Assembly: GCA_964529305.1 (NCBI GenBank)
Contig: CAZGUX010000046.1
Coordinates: forward strand, 11,747-75,746
DNA from: CAZGUX01 sp964529305
GTDB lineage: Bacteria > Acidobacteriota > Terriglobia > Bryobacterales > Bryobacteraceae
DNA length: 64,000 nt
Reading direction: 5' to 3'
In this document: piece after piece, positions 31,929 to 41,929 of the stretch
Layout of the letters: each line of letters opens with the position of its first letter
Numbering within the stretch: position 1 is the stretch's first letter
The notes under the pieces: model-generated
Told to the model about the DNA's origin: nothing
The model's input: only the letters and a program-made list of their open reading frames with translations
Databases searched by the model: none
Translations under genes and position numbers: made by a program

Positions 31929-32290
31929 AAAGGCGGGACAGATCTGATGAAGACCAAAATACACTCGCAATCTTGCCCCTTCCGTTGCTCCTTGCCATTC
32001 ACCACGGAAGGAAGTCGTTGGACGGTGCTCGCCTGACGACAGCGATGCCCACGCCCCGGCGCCATTGACACAGTTTTGATCGGACGTGACGCCATCGCGC
32101 CTTGTCCTATCGAAACCGCAGCCGAAGGTTGAGGCCTCGCCTTCTCCTTGCTCGAACGCTGGTCCCCGTCCTTCCGGCCGGGGTTCGGATGAGGGCCGCT
32201 GGAAGGGGCCCGCCTTCCCTGGTCGCTGACGCTTCCGCTCGCGGTTCGATTCTGTTATGCGTGTGATCAAGCCCGCCAACGGGCCCTCTC
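31929..32290. other. Non-coding spacer
   Basis: A 362-base stretch between the hydrolase-fold gene and the decaheme cytochrome gene. I see no supported coding frame; those present are short or read antisense. It contains one copy of a 19-base sequence (32230-32248) that recurs near the right end of the window, and a few short self-complementary runs near 32160-32215. I found no c-di-GMP (GEMM) riboswitch signature, although such switches often precede multiheme cytochromes elsewhere. Confidence 0.6.
32230..32248. repeat. 19-base dispersed repeat, copy 1
   Basis: CGCTTCCGCTCGCGGTTCG occurs here in a spacer and again at 63943-63961, same orientation. A related version (CTCACGCTCGCGGCTCG) lies at 26425-26441, next to the large palindromes. 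A family of small intergenic repeats is likely. Confidence 0.6.
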
Positions 32291-34297
32291 ATGAGACACC
32301 GTTCCATATTGCATTCCATACCGCGAGCGGCGCCGGTCATTCTCTTGCTTTGTGGGGTTTTCTTACTGACCAGCGCGTCCGCTCCGCCGTTCACTCCCAA
32401 TCAAAAGGCGTATTACGCCAGCGACCCGACCGTGAACTTCGTACGGCCGGGTCTGGTGATCAAAGTCCTCGGCGCCGAAACCGCCGCCGACGGTACCGTG
32501 CGCGCGCGCGTGCGATTCACCGACCTGCGAGGACTTCCGCTCGACCGCGAGGGAGTCGTCACTCCCGGGCCTATCTCCTGTAGCTTCATCCTTGCGTACA
32601 TTCCCAAAGACGCCACACAGTATGTCGCCTATACCACCCGGCGCCAGACCAGCCCGATCAACGGGGTGTCGGCGGTGCAGGCCGGCTCCGATGCGGGAGG
32701 GACGTGGGCGCGAGCGTCCGAGGGCGAGTACATCTACACCTTCGGCGCCAAACTCCCGGCCGGGGCAGACCGGACGGCGACGCACACTGTCGGTGCGTAC
32801 GGTTCGCGCAGCCTGGTGGAGTTCGATCTGGGAACCAACTACTCCGACAGCGTCTTCAACTTCGTACCGGACGGCTCGGCGGTGCGCACCGTGCGCGATG
32901 TCATCCGGACAGCCACCTGCAACAAGTGCCATCTGGACCAGGGGCTCCATGGCGGCTCGCGCAAGTCAATGGAACTCTGCGTTCTCTGCCACACGCCGCA
33001 GACCATCGACCCGGATACCGGCAACACGGTGGATATGCCCGTCATGACGCACAAGATCCACATGGGATCGCGCTTGCCCAGCGTCGTGGCGGGAGGCAAA
33101 TACCAGATCATCGGCTTCAACCAGACGGTCGCCGACTACTCCAAGATCGCCTTCACGGCCGACGCCCGAAGCTGCTTTACCTGCCACGAACAGGGAACGG
33201 CAACGCAGGCGGCCAACGTCTACAAGGGCAATCGGGCGGCCTGCGGCGCCTGCCATGACGATGTGAACTTCGCGACGGGTTTGAACCACAACAACCTGCC
33301 GCAGGTCAGTGACAATCAGTGCACCACCTGCCACACCCCCAAGGGCGAATTGGAGTTCGACGCGTCGATCGAAGGAGCACATACGATTCCGCGATTCTCG
33401 AAGTTGCTGCCAGGCGTTGTGCTCCAGATCCTCGAAGTCACTGATACCGCCCCTGGTCAAAGGCCGACCGTGGTTTTCAGCGTGAAGGACAAGGCGGGCA
33501 ATCCCATTCCCGCGACGCAGATGACCCGGCTGCGACTCTACATCGCCGGCCCGAACAGCGACTACACCTCCTACGTCACCGAAGACGCCCAGAGAGCCGA
33601 TGGGGCCGGCGACGGCCGTTATTGGTGGACCTTCGCCAACGCCATTCCGCGCGATGCCAAGGGTTCCTGGACCATCGCCATCGAAGGACGCCGGGACATC
33701 ACCCTGTATGAGGGCACACGGCAGCAGGTGGTTGCCCGCGATACGGCGGTCAACCGCCAGTTCTATTTCTCCGTCGAGGGCGGCGTGGTGGAACCGCGGC
33801 GCAAAGTGGTGGCGATTGAGAAGTGCAACGCCTGCCACGCGGCGCTGGCGTTCCACGGCGAGGCGCGCAACACCATCGAGGAGTGCGTCATGTGCCACGC
33901 GCCCACGCGCACGGATAACGCGACACCGGCTCACAGTATCGATCTGGGCATCATGGTCCACAAGATCCATCGCGGCCATGAACTCGAACGGGGCTACGCG
34001 ATTGGCAACGCCAGCTTCAATGACGTAGGCTTCCCGGGCGATCTCCGCAATTGCGCGCACTGTCACGTTAACGGGTCCGAGGCCTTGCCCTTGCCGGAAG
34101 CCCGAATTCCCATCACCGATCCTTCGGCCATCATTTCACCGGCCGGCCGGAGCACCGCGATCTGTCTGTCGTGTCACGACGGGCGTGACGCTGCGGCCCA
34201 TGCGGCTACCAACACGAGTGCCTCCATCGGCGAAGCGTGCGGCACATGTCACGGCAGCGACGCCGAAAAGTCTGTCGCGAGGGTCCACGCACGGTAG
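32291..34297 (+). CDS. OmcA/MtrC-like decaheme c-type cytochrome
   Basis: 668-residue exported cytochrome with ten CxxCH heme motifs, at Cys210, 230, 295, 318, 344 and then 512, 532, 588, 625 and 650. The two pentaheme groups alternate with beta-rich domains (about 45-200 and 370-500), which is exactly the four-domain layout of the outer-membrane cytochromes MtrC and OmcA, electron conduits to extracellular acceptors. The leader (PVILLLCGVFLLTSASA) has a Cys at its hydrophobic core, but it is not a good lipobox. No MtrA or MtrB partner is in the window, so how electrons reach it is unclear. The ATG at 32291 is used. It ends with a hairpin at 34320. Confidence 0.9.
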   Translation: MRHRSILHSIPRAAPVILLLCGVFLLTSASAPPFTPNQKAYYASDPTVNFVRPGLVIKVLGAETAADGTVRARVRFTDLRGLPLDREGVVTPGPISCSFILAYIPKDATQYVAYTTRRQTSPINGVSAVQAGSDAGGTWARASEGEYIYTFGAKLPAGADRTATHTVGAYGSRSLVEFDLGTNYSDSVFNFVPDGSAVRTVRDVIRTATCNKCHLDQGLHGGSRKSMELCVLCHTPQTIDPDTGNTVDMPVMTHKIHMGSRLPSVVAGGKYQIIGFNQTVADYSKIAFTADARSCFTCHEQGTATQAANVYKGNRAACGACHDDVNFATGLNHNNLPQVSDNQCTTCHTPKGELEFDASIEGAHTIPRFSKLLPGVVLQILEVTDTAPGQRPTVVFSVKDKAGNPIPATQMTRLRLYIAGPNSDYTSYVTEDAQRADGAGDGRYWWTFANAIPRDAKGSWTIAIEGRRDITLYEGTRQQVVARDTAVNRQFYFSVEGGVVEPRRKVVAIEKCNACHAALAFHGEARNTIEECVMCHAPTRTDNATPAHSIDLGIMVHKIHRGHELERGYAIGNASFNDVGFPGDLRNCAHCHVNGSEALPLPEARIPITDPSAIISPAGRSTAICLSCHDGRDAAAHAATNTSASIGEACGTCHGSDAEKSVARVHAR

Positions 34298-34319
34298 CCT
34301 CGCCAAGACCCTGTTCCTC

Positions 34320-34350
34320 GAGCGGCCCTCCGGCCTCCGGGGGGCCGCTC
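34320..34350 (+). terminator. Hairpin after the decaheme cytochrome gene
   Basis: GAGCGGCCC at 34320-34328 pairs with GGGCCGCTC at 34342-34350, a 9-bp GC stem, 22 bases after the cytochrome stop. Its trailing bases include only a short T-run (ttttc), so rho-independent strength is uncertain. A second small hairpin (ctcag/ctgag) at 34382-34399 is followed by TTTT. Confidence 0.5.
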
Positions 34351-34512
34351 CTGATTTTCGAACACCAGGCGTCAACCACCACTCAGGGAAATCACTGAGA
34401 TTTTCGGGGTGAGTCCATGGCCCGGTACGAACTATACATCTTGGGGCGTGTTGCTTTCTGCGCCGCAAGCCGATTCCTGAAATGCGCACGGACGCATAGG
34501 TTGGAGAAACGG

Positions 34513-37500
34513 ATGCGTATCCTGAAACTCACCTTCCTGCTTTCCTCGATTTTTCTTCTCTTCTCTCCTGTCAGCGCCACCGCCACGGTGACGCTCGAAA
34601 GATACCAGATGTGGCGGACGAAGCCGCCCGGCTGTGACGCTGCCCTCGCTGCGACGCCGGCGCCCGTCACGACATTCCTCACCACGGACACCGAAGCCTA
34701 TCTCTGGTTCTTCGTCCGCGACGCGAAAGCGGGAGACGTCGCCGCCACGGCATACTATCAACCCGACGGCCAGTTGTATGCTCCCGCGAGCGGACCGTTC
34801 AACGCTCTCGCCTCGGACGGCAACTACTGTTTCACGGATGTCGCATTCAAGATCGCCGGCAATATTCCGGCGAACCTGCCGGGGGTCTGGAGAATTCGAG
34901 GCACCTGGAACGGGCAGGAGATCTTTACTCTGACGTTCACGATTCAAGCGTCTGGAGGCGGCGGTCTCGGCAACTGCACCACCATGACCATTGACGGCAA
35001 AGCGAACATCTTCGCCTCGGGAAGAGCCACGGCGTTCGATGGGATTCTGCCGCCCGGTTGCTCGTTCGCCGCGGGACCCGGGAAGATCATGACGTTCCAG
35101 GACGTCACGGGCGGCGCGGCCTGCCTGTCCACTACTTTGAATGGTCCGGAAGGTGGCAATTGCGCCGGCGGCAATACCAACATCAACTCGTACCGCGGCA
35201 TCGCGGGAATTGTTCACTCCACGAAGACGATGTTCCTGGTAGGCGTCTATCTGGACGACCGTGAACCGCAAGATCCGGCCCCGGCACGCCTCAATTTCAG
35301 CACCAACGACAGCTACAGCAGCCTGTCGCCCCTGATTGGCCAGGTCTTCTTCATCGGCGACGGGCTGACCGGCGCCGGCGCGGGCGCCCGTCAACAGGTG
35401 CAGGTGCCTTCCACGGCCACGCGCCTGTTCCTGGGGATTGCCGATGCGTACAGCTTCCAGGGGAATCCCGGAGCATACGGCGACAACATCGGATCGTTCA
35501 AGGCCACCCCTGTTTTCGGCGGTGGCGGTGGCCAGACCAACTGTACGTATTCCGTCTCACCGTTGACGCAGACCGTTCCCGCGGCCGGTGGCTCCGTCAG
35601 CGTGTCCGTCACGGCCACCAGCGGGTGCGCGTGGACGGCGAACAGCTTCGTGCCCTGGATTTCGTTCCCGGGCGCCGCTTCCGGAACCGGCAGCGGGACC
35701 GTGATCTTCCAGGTGCAGGCACAGACCGGAACGGCGGCCCGAACCGGCACACTCAACATCGCCGGACAAACGTTCACCCTCGTCCAGAACGGCACCAGCG
35801 GATCGACGTGCACCTACTCGATCTCGCCCACCACGCAAAACCAGACGGCGCCGGGAGGAAACGGCAGCATCACCGTCACCGCGACGGCGGGCTGCGCCTG
35901 GACGGCCGCCTCGAACGTGAGTTGGATCACCATCACGGCCGGCTCGAGCGGCACCGGCAACGGCCGGGTCGACTACACGGTGGCGGCCAACGCCGGGACG
36001 CCGGCGCGCACGGGCGCGATTACGGTAGGAGGCCAGACCTTCACCCTCACGCAGGCCGGCGTGTCCGGCGGCGGGGGAACGCCCGGTTGCAGTTACTTTG
36101 TCAATCCGTCGGCCCAGTCCATTGCCGGCGGAGGAGGAACGGGCCTGGTTTTGATCACCACCGCGTCCACCTGCGCCTGGACCGCGACCAGCAATGCAAG
36201 CTGGATCACCATCACCGCAGGCTCCACCGGAACCGGCAATGGCGCGGTCTCATACCGCGCGGCTGCAAACCCGAGCACAACTGCCCGTACCGGCACCCTC
36301 ACGATCGCCGGCCAAACCCACACGGTCACGCAGGCGGGCGGCACTACGTGCACCTATTCGGCCACTCCCACGAGCGCCAGTGTCCCGGCGTCCGGAGGTA
36401 CGGGAGGATTTCTTGTCAGCACGCAGTCCGGTTGCGCGTGGACGGTCTCGTCGAGCGCCACGTGGGTGACGATCACCGCCGGGTCGACCGGGAACGGTTC
36501 CGGCAATGTGAGCTTTAGCGTCGCGGCGAATGCGACGACGGCCTCGCGCACGGCCACCATCTCAGCCGGCAGCGCGGCGTTTACCGTGAATCAGGCCGCG
36601 GGTGGAGCGCCCGGGGGACCCGTGATCACGTCCGGCGGTATCGTGAACGCCGCCAGCTACACCCCTGCGTCGCTGCCGGGAGGTGCAATCGCCCAGGGAT
36701 CGTTCTTCTCGGTCTTCGGCACGGGTCTCGGCCCAAAGAACTGGGTGAAAGCCGAGGACTACCCGCTGCCCGCCAATCTAGGAGGGGTCACCATCAAAGT
36801 AGTTCAGGGTTCGCGCAGCGTGGATGCGCTTCCAGTCTTTGTCTCCGAGACCCAGATCAATGCCGTGATGCCATCCAACGCGCCTGTCGGGGACGTGCAG
36901 GTGACCATCTCTTTCGAAGGCAAGACCAGCTCGGCTGCGAAGGTCAGGGTCGCGCAGAACAACTTCGGCATCTTCACCACCGCGGGCGGACGCGGCCCGG
37001 CGATCGTTCAGAACTTCGTCTCCCAGGTGGACCAGCCTCTGAACACTCTGGTGCAGGGCATCAAGCCCGGTCAGGTCGGCATTCTCTGGGGTACCGGTCT
37101 TGGACCCATCACCGCCCCGGACAACCAGGCGCCGCCTGCCGGCGACCTGCCATTCCCCGTCCAAATCTACGTCGGCAATAAGGAAGCAAAGAAACTGTAT
37201 AGCGGCCGCACCCCTTGTTGTTCGGGCGTCGACCAGATCGTCTTTGAGACCCCTCCGGACGTGCCTGAAGGCTGCAACGTGCCCATTCAGGTGAGAGCCG
37301 GAGGCAACTGGAGCAACGTGGCCACGGTCGCGGTCGACGGCGACGGCACAACGTGCTCCAATCCGCATAACCCGTTCTCGACGATGGTGAGCGAGGGCGG
37401 CAAAGCGGGTAACGTCTTCCTGTTGCGCGGTAGCGCCACGGTCCCGCTGGAGGCGGGCAAGCCTCCCACGGACCTCCTGCTCGACGCTGGTTTAGCGTCA

Positions 37501-38253
37501 TTCTCCGAGATCGCGGCGGGCGGCGTCCTCGGTTACAATCCCCTGTACTCGCTTCCGCCGGTTGGCACGTGCAGCGTTTTTGCCGGTGAACTCGATCTGG
37601 GCAAGCTGCTGGGCACGGACCTTTCCAACCCGCAAAGCGGTTTGACCGGCAAGCCCCTGGACGCTGGTTCGGTCATCACAGTCACCGGACCGGGCGGCGT
37701 TCGGGAACTCAAGCACTCCGACGAGGAGCAAGGCACCGGCCCGTATGTGGGCCTCCTGGGTGGGAAGATCCCCATCGGAGACTCGCCCGAACTTCCGTTG
37801 TTCCTGAATGCGGGAACCTTCACCGTATCCGGCCGCGGCGGCCGCGATGTCGGCCCGTTCAGCGCGCAACTGACCATCGCGAATCCGGTGAACTGGACAA
37901 ATCGAAACCAGCTCACCTCCATCAATCGTTCGTCGGATCTCGTTCTCACCTGGACCGGTGGCCAGGCGAACCAGATCCTCTTGATCGCCGGCGGCAGTCA
38001 GGACGAGCCGAGCAAGGGTGCGGCCGGGTTCGTTTGTTTTGCCGACGCCGCCAAGGGCAGTTTTGCGATTCCGGCATCCACCCTGGCCAACCTTCCGCCG
38101 AGTGTCCCGGAAGAGGCCGGCGAAACGCCTCCGGGCACGCTGTTGATGGGTAGCCTCCCCGCGGGCGAATTCCCGAAGTTTACCGCGAATGGCCTGAATT
38201 CCGGCCTGTTGTTCCACGCTTATCTACAGCTTGTGCTTGTCCCGTATCGATAG
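34513..38253 (+). CDS. Secreted BACON-repeat protein with Solibacter-type C-terminal domain
   Basis: 1,246-residue exported protein. ATG at 34513 follows TTGGAGAAAC and encodes leader LKLTFLLSSIFLLFSPVSA. An unclassified N-terminal domain is followed by four BACON-like Ig repeats (about residues 330-700), each with a TYSVSP strand, a GCAWTA turn with a conserved Cys, and a QTFTLTQAG-type final strand. The next block has the TIGR03437-type element GGIVNAASYTPASLPGGAIA, then GSFFSVFGTGLGP, and the TQINAVMPSNAP pattern, all seen in Solibacter. A later domain ends LVLVPYR. The protein is probably a surface adhesin or matrix protein; BACON domains often bind carbohydrate or mucin, which is not shown here. 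Confidence 0.85.
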   Translation: MRILKLTFLLSSIFLLFSPVSATATVTLERYQMWRTKPPGCDAALAATPAPVTTFLTTDTEAYLWFFVRDAKAGDVAATAYYQPDGQLYAPASGPFNALASDGNYCFTDVAFKIAGNIPANLPGVWRIRGTWNGQEIFTLTFTIQASGGGGLGNCTTMTIDGKANIFASGRATAFDGILPPGCSFAAGPGKIMTFQDVTGGAACLSTTLNGPEGGNCAGGNTNINSYRGIAGIVHSTKTMFLVGVYLDDREPQDPAPARLNFSTNDSYSSLSPLIGQVFFIGDGLTGAGAGARQQVQVPSTATRLFLGIADAYSFQGNPGAYGDNIGSFKATPVFGGGGGQTNCTYSVSPLTQTVPAAGGSVSVSVTATSGCAWTANSFVPWISFPGAASGTGSGTVIFQVQAQTGTAARTGTLNIAGQTFTLVQNGTSGSTCTYSISPTTQNQTAPGGNGSITVTATAGCAWTAASNVSWITITAGSSGTGNGRVDYTVAANAGTPARTGAITVGGQTFTLTQAGVSGGGGTPGCSYFVNPSAQSIAGGGGTGLVLITTASTCAWTATSNASWITITAGSTGTGNGAVSYRAAANPSTTARTGTLTIAGQTHTVTQAGGTTCTYSATPTSASVPASGGTGGFLVSTQSGCAWTVSSSATWVTITAGSTGNGSGNVSFSVAANATTASRTATISAGSAAFTVNQAAGGAPGGPVITSGGIVNAASYTPASLPGGAIAQGSFFSVFGTGLGPKNWVKAEDYPLPANLGGVTIKVVQGSRSVDALPVFVSETQINAVMPSNAPVGDVQVTISFEGKTSSAAKVRVAQNNFGIFTTAGGRGPAIVQNFVSQVDQPLNTLVQGIKPGQVGILWGTGLGPITAPDNQAPPAGDLPFPVQIYVGNKEAKKLYSGRTPCCSGVDQIVFETPPDVPEGCNVPIQVRAGGNWSNVATVAVDGDGTTCSNPHNPFSTMVSEGGKAGNVFLLRGSATVPLEAGKPPTDLLLDAGLASFSEIAAGGVLGYNPLYSLPPVGTCSVFAGELDLGKLLGTDLSNPQSGLTGKPLDAGSVITVTGPGGVRELKHSDEEQGTGPYVGLLGGKIPIGDSPELPLFLNAGTFTVSGRGGRDVGPFSAQLTIANPVNWTNRNQLTSINRSSDLVLTWTGGQANQILLIAGGSQDEPSKGAAGFVCFADAAKGSFAIPASTLANLPPSVPEEAGETPPGTLLMGSLPAGEFPKFTANGLNSGLLFHAYLQLVLVPYR

Positions 38254-38259
38254 CACTGA

Positions 38260-38289
38260 CCCGGCGGAGTCGCGGTCGACTCCGCCGGG
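38260..38289. terminator. Bidirectional hairpin between convergent genes
   Basis: CCCGGCGGAGTC at 38260-38271 and GACTCCGCCGGG at 38278-38289 form a perfect 12-bp stem with a 6-base loop. It lies six bases after the BACON gene stop and 22 bases beyond the stop of the TonB-type gene on the other strand. No T-tract follows on either side, so termination may need extra factors. Confidence 0.6.
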
Positions 38290-38311
38290 CCGGTTCCCGC
38301 GATGCGAAGTT

Positions 38312-41300
38312 TCAGAACTCCAGGCGCAGCGACAGTTGCATTTGCCGGCTGGTTCCCAGGCCGATCGTACGTTCCACGGTGGAATTGATCACCCCAAATG
38401 CCCCTCCCGCCGCTGACGCTGTAAACGTCTGTCCCGGCTGAAGCTGGCCGGCCCCGGTTCCGAGTGCATTGGCCAGACGTACGGGCGGACTCAGAAAGTT
38501 CGCTCGATTGAAGATGTTGTAGGCCTCGGCCCGGAATTGCACACGAACCCGCTCGGTCACCTGGATCCTCTTGTGCAAGGTCAAATCTACCTGGGATAGT
38601 CCTGGCCCGTGAAGAGCGCCGCGACCCAGGTTGCCGAACGTGCCGGGCGCGGGTATCGCGAACGCGGCCGGGTTCACCAGATTCCGTTTGTCGCCGGTCG
38701 AGAGGAATGGATTCACGCCCGCCACCACGTCCGGCCTTCGGACATCGCGGCTGTTGCCGCCGCCAATCGTATTGATCACCGCCGCCGTCACCGGACGCCC
38801 GTCGACCAGAATGGGGTTGCTGACGATCGCGCCTGTCCGGTTGTCGCGATAGACCACGTCGGGACGGGTAATGCGTATGTCCAGCGGAAGCCCGGTGCGA
38901 CCATTGAAAACGCCGCCCAGCTCCCAGCCGCCGACGAGTGTATCCAGCCCCCTGGCGGCGCCTTTCAGAAACCGCCTGCCTTTTCCGAAAGGCAATTCGT
39001 AGAGCGCGGTCAGGTTCGCGCTGTGCCGCACGTCGAACGCGTTATTGCCGCGGTCGGCACGAAAATCGTAGGGATTCTGCGCGGTCAGCGCTTCGTTCGA
39101 CCCGCCCGAATTGCCGATCGAATGCGCCCACGTCCACTGCCCGCCAAAGGTGAAGCCCTGGCTGAAGCGCCGGTTGATCGTGGTCTGCATGGAATTGTAA
39201 TTGTCGGTGCCGCCGCTGGTCTTATAGTCGATTTCCGCCCAGCGCGACCCGAACTCCCGCTGCAGGATCGCGGCTCCGGTGACCGGGTTGGTGTCTACCC
39301 CAATGATTCGATTCGCAACCGAACGCAGGAACAGGTTGCGGCCCTGGCTGCCGACGTAGGCCACCGACAGAACGGCGTTTCCAGGCAACTGTTGCTGAAC
39401 GGATGCGGTATAGCTGAGAATGCGCTCCGGCACGCGGTACCCCGGGGCATAGGCGCGAACCTGAATGTTGGCGTTCGGATGGTTGATGTCGAACCCACGG
39501 ATGATCGCCAGAGGATCCACCGGATACAGCGTTCCCCCAGGGAGAGACGTGGATACGCGATCGCTTTCGATCGGCTGAATCTGGTCCTCGATCTGGCCGG
39601 GACCGTAGTAGAACCCGCTTCCCACTCGAAAGACCGTCTTGTTGTTGAAGCGTTTCGGAGCCCAGGAAAAGGCCAGCCGCGGGCCGAGGCCGGGGGACGA
39701 CTGGAAGAACGTCCGGCTGCCGGGCGGGTCGAGTTGGCCGGTGACCGTGTTGAACAGCACCGCGCGATTCCGATCCTCATACAACGGCCGGAAGTATTCG
39801 TACCGAAGACCGTAGCTCATCGTCAGCGAGGGCGTGATTTTCCATTCGTCCTGGGCGTAGCCGATCCAGAATTCAGTCTTGGCCAGGCGGTTTCCGGTCA
39901 CCCCGTTGTTGAAGGGGCTCGGTGCGCTGACGTCGCCGAGCACGGTCACGCCGGAAGTCCTGTTGGCCAGAAAGTCGGCCAGGGTCGGGAAGCTGTACGT
40001 CACGCCACCCTGCCGGTCGGTATAGATGCGCAGCAGGCGCGCTTCGACTCCGAGTTTGATCGAGTGGTTGCCTTTGACCCAGCTCAGGTTGTCGACAAAG
40101 GAGAGGGAATAGTTGGTGTACGGCTGGCCGCGGCCGTTGGTCGCGCTGCTGGCGCGGACCAGTCCGCTGGGAATGGCGATGCCGGCGTTCGACCCCTGTC
40201 CGCCAATCCCCACGAGCACGCTCGGACCACCAATCAGAATCGTGGCGGCGGATAGATCGAGGCCAGGCACCTGCGGCGCTACCCCGTTGGTTCGCGTCTT
40301 GGGTCCGTTGTAACCGAACTTGGTCTCGTTCACGATGGAAGGCGTCAGGATCTGCTGGAGGTTGATCACGCCGTTCTGCGAGACGGCATTGGCTCGGAAG
40401 GCGCTGCCGGTCACATCGAACGGCGCCAGCGACTCGCCGTCGTCGCGGAAATACCGGGCATAGAGGGAGTACTTCGCGCTGATGTGATAGTCCAGCCGGA
40501 GGCTCCCGGCATTCTCGGTCACCGTCGCGCTCCCCACCAGTTGGGCGACGTCCCAATCCGGATTCGCGGTGGTTTGCCGACCCGCCGGAAACGCCGCCAG
40601 CAGAGGCTGGATGGACGGTACGGCCCTTGCCCTTGCCGCCGGGCTCGGCACTTGGCCCAGGAGGTTGAACCCGGCGTGCTGGCGGAGTCCTTCGTAGCTC
40701 CCGAAGAAGAAGAGCCGGTCGCGTACGATCGGACCGCCCAACGAGCCTCCGAACTGATTCAGGCGAAGGGGACTCTTGTCGTTCCGGTCGAAGAAGTTCC
40801 GCGCGTCCCAAACATCGTTCCGGAGGTACTCGAACAGCGCGCCGTGAAACGCGTTGCCGCCGGACTTGGTCACGATACTGATCTGCCCGCCGGTTCCGGT
40901 GCCGTACTCGGCCGGATAGTTGCTGGACTCGACACGGAACTCCTGCACGTTCTCCATGCTGGCCTGAAGCCGGAATCCCGATGACGATTCACCGTTCAGA
41001 TTCCCGGGCGAGGAATCGACGATCGACGTTCCTTCGACCCCGTCGAAGCGAACCGCGTTTTGCTGATTCGCGCGTCCACTGAAGCGGATGTTGTCATAGG
41101 TTCCGCCGCCCGCGGTAACGGCCCCGGGCGACAGGAGGTACAACTGCGAGATCTGCCTTCCGTTCAACGGAAGTTGCGCCACCTCCCGCTCGCTGACGTT
41201 GACGCCGACTCGCGCGGAGCTGGTGTCGATCTCGGCGAGCGCTCCTGCCGCAACTGTGATCTCCTGATTCACGCCCTCGGGCCGCAGTAAGACGTTGAGC

Positions 41301-41608
41301 GTCCGGACCTGGCCGATCTGCAGGTCGATGTTCTCAAACCGGCGCGAGGCCATGCCGGCTGCTTCGACCGTCACCGTATACGGCGCCGGGAGCAGGTTGG
41401 ACACGATGAAATAGCCCTGTTCGTTGCTGGCCGCCAAGCGTTCCAATCCGCTTTTCTCGTTCCGAACGCGGATGTTCGCCTGGGGAATGACCGCGCCTGT
41501 CTCGTCGGTAACAGTTCCGACAAAACGGGCTTGATCGGTTTGCGCGAACGACAGGGTTGTGCCTGCGAGGACACAAATCCAAACGCTTCTGTGAAGATGC
41601 TTCGTCAT
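38312..41608 (-). CDS. TonB-dependent-receptor-like outer membrane protein with carboxypeptidase-regulatory N-terminal domain
   Basis: 1,098-residue outer membrane protein starting at ATG 41608, with leader HRSVWICVLAGTTLSFAQ. Residues about 25-105 are a carboxypeptidase regulatory-like Ig fold (GTVTDETGAVIPQANIRVRN). A plug domain follows (LPLNGRQISQLYLLSPG), and then GGQISIVTKSGGNAFHGALF, the typical acidobacterial Oar-like ending of the plug. The remainder is a beta-barrel, ending RQMQLSLRLEF with the terminal aromatic. No TonB box is evident. Such receptors import polymer-derived ligands or act as porins. The spacer upstream contains repeated GTAAC elements. Confidence 0.9.
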   Translation of the reverse strand: MTKHLHRSVWICVLAGTTLSFAQTDQARFVGTVTDETGAVIPQANIRVRNEKSGLERLAASNEQGYFIVSNLLPAPYTVTVEAAGMASRRFENIDLQIGQVRTLNVLLRPEGVNQEITVAAGALAEIDTSSARVGVNVSEREVAQLPLNGRQISQLYLLSPGAVTAGGGTYDNIRFSGRANQQNAVRFDGVEGTSIVDSSPGNLNGESSSGFRLQASMENVQEFRVESSNYPAEYGTGTGGQISIVTKSGGNAFHGALFEYLRNDVWDARNFFDRNDKSPLRLNQFGGSLGGPIVRDRLFFFGSYEGLRQHAGFNLLGQVPSPAARARAVPSIQPLLAAFPAGRQTTANPDWDVAQLVGSATVTENAGSLRLDYHISAKYSLYARYFRDDGESLAPFDVTGSAFRANAVSQNGVINLQQILTPSIVNETKFGYNGPKTRTNGVAPQVPGLDLSAATILIGGPSVLVGIGGQGSNAGIAIPSGLVRASSATNGRGQPYTNYSLSFVDNLSWVKGNHSIKLGVEARLLRIYTDRQGGVTYSFPTLADFLANRTSGVTVLGDVSAPSPFNNGVTGNRLAKTEFWIGYAQDEWKITPSLTMSYGLRYEYFRPLYEDRNRAVLFNTVTGQLDPPGSRTFFQSSPGLGPRLAFSWAPKRFNNKTVFRVGSGFYYGPGQIEDQIQPIESDRVSTSLPGGTLYPVDPLAIIRGFDINHPNANIQVRAYAPGYRVPERILSYTASVQQQLPGNAVLSVAYVGSQGRNLFLRSVANRIIGVDTNPVTGAAILQREFGSRWAEIDYKTSGGTDNYNSMQTTINRRFSQGFTFGGQWTWAHSIGNSGGSNEALTAQNPYDFRADRGNNAFDVRHSANLTALYELPFGKGRRFLKGAARGLDTLVGGWELGGVFNGRTGLPLDIRITRPDVVYRDNRTGAIVSNPILVDGRPVTAAVINTIGGGNSRDVRRPDVVAGVNPFLSTGDKRNLVNPAAFAIPAPGTFGNLGRGALHGPGLSQVDLTLHKRIQVTERVRVQFRAEAYNIFNRANFLSPPVRLANALGTGAGQLQPGQTFTASAAGGAFGVINSTVERTIGLGTSRQMQLSLRLEF

Positions 41609-41929
41609 GGTCGAGTGAGTGATTTTTCGTGGTAACGTTTCGGCCCGAGGAACGCGAGCCAATGTTACAAAGAGGCTAACAATCGGCTGTTACGAACAAG
41701 TTACAGTACGGTCACATCTCCATCAACAATCACGGCGAATCTGCCCTCGCGGGGCCTGACCAGAGTTGGAGGCGTACCGCCGCGCCTGGAGCGGTGCGAC
41801 AAAACATAAGGACTCTCCCAGCCTGAGCGGATCGACCGCGGGGTGCACAGCTGCTTGCGGAGGCTCCGCACGGGAGGCCAGTAACATAACTGCAATCTTT
41901 TTGTAATGAATCTGTAATATACTGGCCGC
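41609..41929. other. Non-coding divergent spacer
   Basis: A 321-base region between the divergent TonB-type receptor gene and the retropepsin-like gene. No credible gene is seen; minus-strand frames here are antisense. Features are several TGTAAC/GTTA elements near 41660-41705 that could be operator half-sites for the receptor, and an AT-rich run at 41890-41923 ending TAATATACT, a possible -10 for the next gene, which would then be nearly leaderless. Confidence 0.5.

Noticed and set aside
31929..32290. Possible GEMM (c-di-GMP) riboswitch before the decaheme cytochrome
   Set aside because: Expected because Geobacter multiheme genes often have one, but the conserved GEMM core and tetraloop are not present here or upstream of 34513.
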